Assembly (NCBI GenBank): GCA_964402115.1
Contig: CAYOBW010000200.1
Coordinates: 1-13,217, forward strand
Direction of reading: 5' to 3'
DNA from: CAYOBW01 sp964402115
GTDB taxonomy: Bacteria > Verrucomicrobiota > Kiritimatiellia > UBA8416 > CAYOBW01
DNA: 13,217 nt
This document shows, in pieces, positions 8,454-13,217 of this stretch. A program made the translations under genes and the position numbers. How positions within the stretch are numbered: the stretch's first letter is position 1; every line of letters begins with the position of its first letter. A model generated the notes under the pieces. The model ran no database searches. It saw only the letters and a program-made list of their open reading frames with translations, and was not told where the DNA came from.

Positions 8454-9520
8454 GGCTGCGCCTCCGCGTCCGCCTTCTGCGCCTTGCGCCGCTGGGCCCG
8501 CGGCGCGTCGCCCCACTCGTTGTACCCGACGCGGGCGCCCACCGACGCCAGCCGCCGCTCCAGGCAGCCGCGGCACTGGTCGGCCTGTTCGTCGAGGCAC
8601 GGCTTGCCGGCATACAACTGGTAGAGCGGCCGGTACCGCGTCGGCGTCAGGTTCGGCATGAGGATGTTCGCGCCGGCGCGGATGCCCAGTTCGCGCCCCT
8701 CCGGATGCAGGGCTTGCAGCGCCGTCGCGGCAGCGATGTTGATGTCGCGCAGGTGAAGGCGCGTGAGCGCAATCATCGTCAGGCCGAGTTGCAGGTTGCG
8801 GTCGGCAGCGACGCCGCCCGCCCCGGCCAGCGGCGTATCGGGGTGCACAACGTACGGCCCCATGCCCACCATATCCACGTCCAGCCGCTCGTAGAAGAGC
8901 AGATCGTCCGCGAGCTCCTCCGCGGTCTGCCCCGGCAGGCCGATCATCACGCCCGTGCCGACCTGGTAGCCGCCTTCGCGCAGCGTCCGCAGGCAGCCCA
9001 GCCGCGCGGCGTGGGAGTGATCGGCCGGGTGCAGCCGGGCGTAGAGCGCCGGGCTCGCCGTCTCGATCCGCAGCAGGTAGCGGTGGGCCCCGGCTGCGAA
9101 CCAGCGCGCGTAGGTCTCCGGCGTCTGCTCGCCGAGCGACAGCGTGATCCCCATGCCTGTCTTCTGCTTGATTTGCGCCACGACGTCCTCGACGAGGCCA
9201 AGGAACGCGGCGTCTGACCGCTCGCCGGCCTGCAGCACGACCGAGCCGTACCCGGCCGTGTGCGCCCACTCCGCGGCGGCCAGGATCTCGGCCGGCTCCA
9301 TCTGGTAGCGTTCGGCGGCCGGATTGTCACGCCGAATGCCGCAGTAGTAGCAGTTCTTCACGCAGATGTTGCTGACCTCGATGAGGCCGCGGTAGTGCAC
9401 CTTGGGACCGAAGACCGCCTCCTTGGCGGCCAGGGCGGCGGCGTACAGTTCCTCCAAAGCGGCGGCATCCGTCGTGCGCAACCACTTCACCATCTCCGCG
9501 CGTGTCAGGTTTCCGGCCAT
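8450..9520 (-). CDS. hydE: [FeFe]-hydrogenase maturation radical SAM enzyme HydE
   Basis: HydE is the radical S-adenosylmethionine enzyme that processes the iron-dicarbonyl-cyanide-cysteine synthon made by HydG toward the diiron precursor. This 356-residue protein is of normal size. The SAM-cluster motif CxxxCxxC is CVKNCYYC (Cys53, Cys57, Cys60), after GLIEVSN. LQAGE (96-100), a GE-type SAM contact, and GLPGQT (194-199) are barrel motifs. Near the C-terminus Cys308, Cys316 and Cys319 give C-x7-C-x2-C, the optional second cluster site known from the Thermotoga maritima enzyme; many HydE proteins lack it. The ATG at 9520 follows GAGGAG at five bases. This site overlaps the TGA at 9530-9532 that ends the extended hydG frame, showing the original hydG-hydE junction. 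It overlaps aspA by four bases downstream. Confidence 0.95.
   Translation of the reverse strand: MAGNLTRAEMVKWLRTTDAAALEELYAAALAAKEAVFGPKVHYRGLIEVSNICVKNCYYCGIRRDNPAAERYQMEPAEILAAAEWAHTAGYGSVVLQAGERSDAAFLGLVEDVVAQIKQKTGMGITLSLGEQTPETYARWFAAGAHRYLLRIETASPALYARLHPADHSHAARLGCLRTLREGGYQVGTGVMIGLPGQTAEELADDLLFYERLDVDMVGMGPYVVHPDTPLAGAGGVAADRNLQLGLTMIALTRLHLRDINIAAATALQALHPEGRELGIRAGANILMPNLTPTRYRPLYQLYAGKPCLDEQADQCRGCLERRLASVGARVGYNEWGDAPRAQRRKAQKADAEAQP
8461..8465 (-). promoter_or_regulatory. Ribosome binding site deciding the aspA GTG start
   Basis: The minus strand reads GGAGG inside the end of hydE, seven bases before the GTG at 8453 but 19 before the ATG at 8441. It favours the GTG start that overlaps the hydE stop. 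Confidence 0.6.
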
Positions 9521-9525
9521 GCCCG

Positions 9526-9531
9526 CTCCTC
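9526..9531 (-). promoter_or_regulatory. Ribosome binding site of hydE
   Basis: The minus strand reads GAGGAG, five bases before the hydE ATG at 9520. The first bases overlap the TGA at 9530-9532, the ancestral end of hydG. With the amber codon at 9665 acting as a stop, ribosomes would leave hydG 144 bases earlier and coupling to hydE would be lost. Confidence 0.75.
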
Positions 9532-9664
9532 AGCAGAGAACGTCCCGCTTGCCTGCCCGCACCTCCGCCAGCAAACGCCCGGCCACCGCCTGCGGCTGCG
9601 GCGCCATCCCCGCCACCGACCGGGCGATCAGCGCTTCGCCCTCGGCCCGCGTCTCCGGCGTCGC
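9530..9664 (-). pseudogene. hydG: hydG C-terminal tail separated from hydG by an in-frame amber codon
   Basis: After the TAG at 9665-9667 the hydG frame continues for 44 sense codons to TGA. The translation begins ATPETRAEGEAL and ends EVRAGKRDVLC. This matches the HydG C-terminus, which typically runs LDYAxxETxxxGE and ends in an EGxRD-like element, so the amber codon stands where HydG normally has Tyr. There is no frameshift and no other stop. It is either a no-longer-translated tail after a recent TAC/TAT-to-TAG change, a sequence error, or a readthrough extension. It has no plausible start or separate function of its own. Confidence 0.8.
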
Positions 9665-10921
9665 CTAGTCCAGGAGGTACTCCAGGAACGTCGAAACCGC
9701 GTTGGGGTCGCAGTGGTTCTTGATCTCGCCCGGCTTCGCAAGGTCCATGAAGTCGGCGCCCACCCGCCCCAGCCGGTAACATCCCGTGCAGAACGACGGC
9801 ACGTAGCCCAGCGAGGAGATGTCGCGAATCACCTCGTCCAGGGAGCGGTGATCGCCCAGCGAAAACTGGCTCGCGTCTTCGCGCGCGTCCTCGGCGTAGC
9901 CGCCGGGATTGGTGCGGCTGCCCGCCGAAATCTGCGAAACGCCGAGCGCCAGCGCGCCCCGCCGCAGGCTCGGCGTCTCGCGCGTGGAAAGGATGATCCC
10001 CGTGTACGGCACGGCCAGGCGCAGGATCGCGACCAGCTTGTAGAACGACTCGTCGTCGACGGGTTGCGGCGGATGCGTGGCGATCTCCGCGCCGGTCGCC
10101 GGCTCGAGCCGCGGCACGCTGATCGTGTGCGGCCCCACGCCGAAGGCCTGTTCCAGGTGCCGCGCGTGCTGCATCAGCGCCAGCACCTCGAACCGCCAGT
10201 CCGCGAGGCCGAAGAGGACCCCGACGCCGACGTCGTGAATGCCGGCTTCCATGGCACGGTCCATGGCCGTCACCCGCCAGTCGTAGTCGGCCTTGCGACC
10301 TGCCACGTGCACCGTGCGGTACGTCTCGCGGTGGTAGGTCTCCTGAAAGACCTGGTAGGTGCCGATGCGCGCGGCGGCGAGCTGCCGGAACTCGTCGGTC
10401 GTCAGCGGCGCGACGTTGACGTTCACGCGGCGGATGGAGCTGTTCCCCAGCCGGGCGTCGTAGATCGTGGCAATCGCGTCCAGCACGTAGGCAAACCCGC
10501 GCTGCGGGTACGACTCGCCCGCCACCAGCAGCACGCGTTTGTGCCCCTGGCCGATCAGCACCTCGACTTCCCTCCGGATCTCGTCCTGGGTCAGGGCCCT
10601 CCGTTTCACCTCCGTGTTGCGGGCGCGGAAGGCGCAGTACAGGCACTCGTTGGCGCAGAGGTTCGACACATAGAGCGGCGCAAACAGCACGAGCCGGCTC
10701 CCGTAGATTTCCGCTTTGACGCTCTTCGCGGCAGCGTATAGCGCCTGCGTCTGGTCCGGGTCCGTGATCGCCGTAAGGGCGGCCACCTCCTCCGGCGACA
10801 GTCCCTTCATCTCCCGGGCATGCGCCAGAATCTCCGCGATCCGCGCCGGCGATGCTTGCCGTGCCTGCTCCAGCGTGGTCTGAATGCTTGCTTCATCGAT
10901 GAAACCCGCTCCGTTCGTCAT
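9665..10921 (-). CDS. hydG: [FeFe]-hydrogenase maturation radical SAM tyrosine lyase HydG, cut short by in-frame TAG
   Basis: HydG cleaves L-tyrosine with S-adenosylmethionine, making p-cresol plus the CO and cyanide ligands that it loads onto iron. The SAM-cluster motif is CANECLYC (Cys89, Cys93, Cys96). The C-terminal cluster that builds the iron synthon is also intact: Cys378, Cys381 and Cys404 form CxxC-x22-C. VNVNVAPL, QETYHRETY and GVGVLFGLADWR are typical HydG barrel segments. Translation stops at residue 418 (LEYLLD, then TAG). The frame continues through 44 more codons of recognisable HydG tail; with the amber read as an amino acid the protein is 463 residues, the usual family length. 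The ATG at 10921 follows AAGGAG at six bases. The gene lies 51 bases after the TM1266-family gene. Activity of the 418-residue form is uncertain because the lost tail belongs to the domain holding the auxiliary cluster. Confidence 0.92.
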   Translation of the reverse strand: MTNGAGFIDEASIQTTLEQARQASPARIAEILAHAREMKGLSPEEVAALTAITDPDQTQALYAAAKSVKAEIYGSRLVLFAPLYVSNLCANECLYCAFRARNTEVKRRALTQDEIRREVEVLIGQGHKRVLLVAGESYPQRGFAYVLDAIATIYDARLGNSSIRRVNVNVAPLTTDEFRQLAAARIGTYQVFQETYHRETYRTVHVAGRKADYDWRVTAMDRAMEAGIHDVGVGVLFGLADWRFEVLALMQHARHLEQAFGVGPHTISVPRLEPATGAEIATHPPQPVDDESFYKLVAILRLAVPYTGIILSTRETPSLRRGALALGVSQISAGSRTNPGGYAEDAREDASQFSLGDHRSLDEVIRDISSLGYVPSFCTGCYRLGRVGADFMDLAKPGEIKNHCDPNAVSTFLEYLLD

Positions 10922-10972
10922 CTTCGGCTCCTTCCGCGCCCTCGCGCGATCCGCTTGTGCGGCCCGCGCCGC

Positions 10973-11227
10973 TCAGCCGCCCGCCTTGCTTAAGGCCGAC
11001 TTGACCGATACGCCGGCCAACATGCCCAGCCGCCCGGTCATCTGTCCCAATTCGTCCGTCGTCGCGTCCACGATCAGGGTGATCACGCAGCACGCGCGCC
11101 GCGAGACCGGCAACCCCATGCGGCCGCAGATCAAGTCCCCGTAATCCGAGAGGACCCGGTTGACCTCCCCGGCGGCCTGGTGACGGTCCTCGATCACGAT
11201 GCCCACGAAACCCAAGCGCTTGTCCAT
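10973..11227 (-). CDS. TM1266-family iron-only hydrogenase system regulator
   Basis: This 84-residue protein resembles the TM1266/TIGR03959 family, small ferredoxin-like (ACT/NikR-C-like) proteins found next to hydEFG genes and named as putative regulators of the iron-only hydrogenase system. The matching features are the N-terminal beta strand LGFVGIVIEDR, then VNRVLSDYGDLICGRMGLP, the strand VITLIVDATTDELGQMTGRLG and the final VSVKSALSK. No DNA-binding domain is visible, so a direct regulatory role is unproven; a ligand or metal sensor or an accessory role is equally possible. Longer frames extend upstream, but the ATG at 11227 gives the family's normal length and has AGGAGGAG nine bases before it. 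It is the first gene of the run leading into hydG, 51 bases downstream. Confidence 0.87.
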   Translation of the reverse strand: MDKRLGFVGIVIEDRHQAAGEVNRVLSDYGDLICGRMGLPVSRRACCVITLIVDATTDELGQMTGRLGMLAGVSVKSALSKAGG

Positions 11228-11539
11228 GAACCCAGACTCCTCCTGCTCGGATTCCCGAAGCAAACGGCCGGCTGCAAAGCCAAACGCCGCGGACTGCGCA
11301 GGCAGCCACGGCGTCGCTTGGGGGGGACAGGTAGAACGTCGGTGCGCGGGGCGGAGACTCGCGGATCGGCCGGGTGTCGGTGCCGCATGCGGTCCACACC
11401 AGCCTGCCCTCATCCTGCCGCCCGGCGCCGAGCGCCGGTCTGTACCCTCGGGTTCAGGACGCCGGTCCCTTGCCTCAGGAAACGAGCGCGCACTATACGA
11501 AGGTCGTGAGCCGCGAGGCAAGCTGAAACCTCAGCCCAC
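11228..11539 (-). other. 312-base gap upstream of the hyd operon
   Basis: No frame here shows recognisable protein features or a good ribosome binding site other than that of the TM1266-family gene (AGGAGGAG, 11237-11244). It holds a candidate promoter (11492-11521) and a short perfect five-base-pair inverted repeat, GCTGA/TCAGC with a four-base loop (11522-11535), just after the upstream amidotransferase gene. The repeat lacks a T-run, so it is not a clear terminator. About 260 bases between the candidate promoter and the first start codon would be an untranslated leader. Confidence 0.5.
11492..11521 (-). promoter_or_regulatory. Candidate sigma70-like promoter of the hyd operon
   Basis: On the minus strand TTGCCT (11516-11521, four of six consensus bases) and TATAGT (11492-11497, five of six) are separated by 18 bases. 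It is the only AT-rich -10-like hexamer I noticed in this GC-rich gap and points toward the TM1266-family gene and hydG. It starts some 20 bases after the amidotransferase stop. Transcription from further upstream cannot be excluded. Confidence 0.35.
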
Positions 11540-12346
11540 TCAACCTTCAGCGGCGTGCGTTGCGTGGAGCATGTCGTCCTCAGCCACCTTCTGCGTACGG
11601 CGGGCACGGCAGGCGGCGCCGAAAGCCTCGAAGAGGCGCCGGGAAACCGGATTCGTCGCAGCCTGCCACTCGGGGTGCCACTGGACTCCCAGGTTGAACG
11701 CCCTGGCGTCCGGCACCGTGAGCGCCTCCACCAAGCCATCGGGTGCGCGCGCCTCCACCCTCGCGCGCGGGGCGAGCCGCTGAATGCCCTGGCCGTGGTA
11801 CGAGTTTACCGTTGCGCGGCGCTCGCCCAGAATACCCGCCAGCAAACCACCCGGCACGATTTCGATCTCGTGGGACGGCCCGTATTTCCGTTCGAGAGGG
11901 CCGTCCTCGGCGGGCCGGTGATCGAAGAAACCGGGCACCTCGTGCACCGCCTGGTGCAGGCTGCCACCAAGCGCGACGTTGAACTCCTGGCAGCCGCGGC
12001 AAATGGCCAGCAACGGCACCCCCCTCTCAACGGCCGCACGGATAAGGGGCAGGGTCCACGCATCCCGCTCCGCATCGAGCGGCAGCCGGGGATCGTGAAC
12101 GGCCTCCCCGAAGTGCGACGGGTGCACGTTCGCGGGCGACCCCGTCAGCAGCACGCCGTCAGCAAGATCCAGCAAGGCAGGGAGGTCCTCGGCATTCGCC
12201 CCCGGGACCAACAGCGGCCGGCAGCCCGCCAGGCGCACGGCCTCCACGTAAGCCGTCCCGGCGGCCATCACCGGAACCACGCCGACCCGCCGCCGGCAGG
12301 CCGACACGAGGATCCAGGGAATCCATGCGCGATCGCCGGTGTTCAT
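11540..12346 (-). CDS. Class I glutamine amidotransferase-like hydrolase (PuuD / peptidase C26 family)
   Basis: This 268-residue cytoplasmic protein is predicted to hydrolyse gamma-glutamyl amides; the best-known member, PuuD, cleaves gamma-glutamyl-GABA in putrescine breakdown. The nucleophile elbow is AICRGCQEFNVALGG (115-129, Cys116), and the His-Glu pair lies in GVQWHPEW (220-227, His224 and Glu226). The N-terminal VGVVPV, AYVEAVRLAGCRPLLVP and LTGSPANVHPSHFGE segments are typical of the family. No synthase domain is attached and no putrescine genes are nearby, so the substrate is open. The ATG at 12346 overlaps the stop of the upstream peptidase gene (ATGA); the in-frame ATG at 12358 would lie inside that gene and has no better ribosome site. 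Translational coupling to the peptidase is likely. Confidence 0.88.
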   Translation of the reverse strand: MNTGDRAWIPWILVSACRRRVGVVPVMAAGTAYVEAVRLAGCRPLLVPGANAEDLPALLDLADGVLLTGSPANVHPSHFGEAVHDPRLPLDAERDAWTLPLIRAAVERGVPLLAICRGCQEFNVALGGSLHQAVHEVPGFFDHRPAEDGPLERKYGPSHEIEIVPGGLLAGILGERRATVNSYHGQGIQRLAPRARVEARAPDGLVEALTVPDARAFNLGVQWHPEWQAATNPVSRRLFEAFGAACRARRTQKVAEDDMLHATHAAEG

Positions 12347-13167
12347 GTCTGGAGGCATTTCATCGGGACCGTCGCCGACGCCTTCCGGCTGACAGGCTTC
12401 TGCCGCGGCCGCCCGGCCTCGCTGGCAGGCCGTGCCCCCTTGCCCGCAACCGGCCCCCAGATCGCCTGCAGCAGTTCGTAGATCACCGGCTCGGCCGTCA
12501 TCAACTCCGCCCGGTTGAAGGGGAAGAAATCGTCCACCCCGAAGTAGGATTCGGTCATCTCGGCAAAGAATTCCTTCTGATCCGTCAGCCCGTAATGCCG
12601 CACGCGCGAACCGTCGAAGAGGAGCGCATGGTCACCGTGCCCGCTTCTCTTGAAGTCCTCGTAGGCCTTGAGCACTCGCGGCTCCTCGAACCCTAGAACC
12701 TGGTCGTGGTAGGCGTGCGCCAGTTCGTGCAGGATCACCCACGGCTGCTCGTTGATATTGCGCGGCGTGACGAGGTCGGCGACCTCGGGTATGTGGACGC
12801 ACTTCACGAGGTTGGTCGCGTAACCGTTCTCCCCCAGCCAATCGGCGCTGGGGTGATACTGCATGGACCGCAGCTTGCCGTGGCTCAGGTCGAGCACAAT
12901 GGTCACGGCCTGCAGCCTGGCCAGCGGCTCCGGGGCCACCACCGCCTTGATGTCCGCGAGCTTGTTCTCCAGGAAGCGCAGCGCCCGCATCCCCTCTCCG
13001 TCGTGGGGAGGGGTGAGCAGGCGGTCATCCACGCGCACGGTCCACCCCTCGACGTTGCGCACGGTGTGCGCCACGGGCTTGGCGGGGAGCGCCTCATCCG
13101 CTGCCTGCAAGGTGGCTAGCAGCAGAGGCAGTAAGAGGACTGTGACAGTTGAACAGATCCTATTCAT
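12343..13167 (-). CDS. Secreted HExxH zinc metallopeptidase-like protein
   Basis: This 274-residue protein has a signal peptide (MNRICSTVTV, then a leucine-rich core, cleavage near LQAADEA) and a zinc-peptidase site HELAHAYHD (147-155), with His147 and His151 as ligands and Glu148 as the base. KEFFAEMTESYFG (198-210) follows about 50 residues later and supplies a candidate third ligand (Glu199, Glu203 or Glu206). This arrangement resembles the anthrax-lethal-factor-like (ATLF/M34-type) domain and related uncharacterised peptidases of Planctomycetota and Verrucomicrobiota; that family name is tentative. The last 35 residues are Arg/Lys/Pro/Ala-rich and probably disordered. The ATG at 13167 follows an AAGGGA-like site about ten bases upstream. 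The substrate is unknown. It overlaps the downstream amidotransferase gene by four bases. The 50 bases from 13168 to the window end show no gene. Confidence 0.8.
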   Translation of the reverse strand: MNRICSTVTVLLLPLLLATLQAADEALPAKPVAHTVRNVEGWTVRVDDRLLTPPHDGEGMRALRFLENKLADIKAVVAPEPLARLQAVTIVLDLSHGKLRSMQYHPSADWLGENGYATNLVKCVHIPEVADLVTPRNINEQPWVILHELAHAYHDQVLGFEEPRVLKAYEDFKRSGHGDHALLFDGSRVRHYGLTDQKEFFAEMTESYFGVDDFFPFNRAELMTAEPVIYELLQAIWGPVAGKGARPASEAGRPRQKPVSRKASATVPMKCLQT

Positions 13168-13217
13168 GGCGTTTCATCCCTTCCTAGAACACTTCATATC
13201 TTCACCGCCTCGCCCTC

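Noticed and set aside
5898..8624. A 908-residue open frame on the plus strand
   Set aside because: It lies opposite hydF and aspA, which have full family motifs. Its translation is Arg/Ser/Pro-rich with no domain, a common shadow in GC-rich DNA.
9665..9667. Genome-wide reassignment of TAG (pyrrolysine or another amino acid) as the explanation of the hydG amber
   Set aside because: parC (TAG at 2421-2423) and the fucosidase gene (TAG at 2580-2582) end normally at TAG with no conserved sequence beyond. Context-specific readthrough remains possible, but wholesale recoding is not supported by this window.
9260..10741. A 493-residue plus-strand frame opposite hydG
   Set aside because: It is antisense to a motif-complete radical SAM gene, is Arg/His-rich and has no domain.
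1..13217. CRISPR arrays, tRNA/rRNA genes, insertion sequences, phage or defence genes
   Set aside because: I saw no regularly spaced direct repeats, cloverleaf-like segments, transposase motifs or terminal inverted repeats, and nearly all sequence is explained by housekeeping or metabolic genes.

Overview
This is a GC-rich bacterial window with dense, mostly minus-strand gene packing. It reads like an anaerobic, saccharolytic, hydrogen-metabolising bacterium of the Planctomycetota-Verrucomicrobiota-Chlamydiota kind, perhaps Kiritimatiellota or Lentisphaerota. That placement is inference. It rests on a Bacteroidota-like type IIA topoisomerase pair, a secreted alpha-L-fucosidase with a carbohydrate-binding-like tail, and a complete [FeFe]-hydrogenase maturation set. 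No rRNA or other phylogenetic marker is present.

Layout. Positions 1-2423 (plus strand) hold the 3' end of a topoisomerase subunit B gene (parE-like) and a complete subunit A gene (parC-like), overlapping by ATGA. They converge on a minus-strand secreted GH29 alpha-L-fucosidase (2580-4259). Upstream of that, still on the minus strand, is a tightly packed run read from about 11227 down to 4425: a TM1266-family regulator, hydG, hydE, aspA, hydF and a secreted amidohydrolase with an Ig-like tail. Genes from hydE onward are separated by overlaps or gaps of 10 nt or less. A 312-nt gap with a candidate promoter precedes the run. Further upstream lie a PuuD-like class I glutamine amidotransferase (11540-12346) and a secreted HExxH zinc peptidase (12343-13167), also overlapping by ATGA.

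How the genes work together. HydE, HydF and HydG are the three dedicated maturases that build the diiron subcluster of the [FeFe]-hydrogenase H-cluster. The TM1266-family protein is a usual companion. Aspartate ammonia-lyase sits between hydE and hydF with translational coupling, and may supply ammonium or connect amino-acid fermentation to hydrogen metabolism. No structural hydrogenase (hydA) lies in the window.

The most notable observation is in hydG. Its frame is interrupted by an amber codon (TAG, 9665-9667) exactly where HydG proteins usually have a tyrosine. The frame then continues for 44 codons of recognisable HydG C-terminus to a TGA at 9530-9532, which is correctly spaced before hydE. 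This is a nonsense mutation, a sequence error, or readthrough/recoding. Ordinary TAG stops in two neighbouring genes argue against wholesale TAG reassignment.
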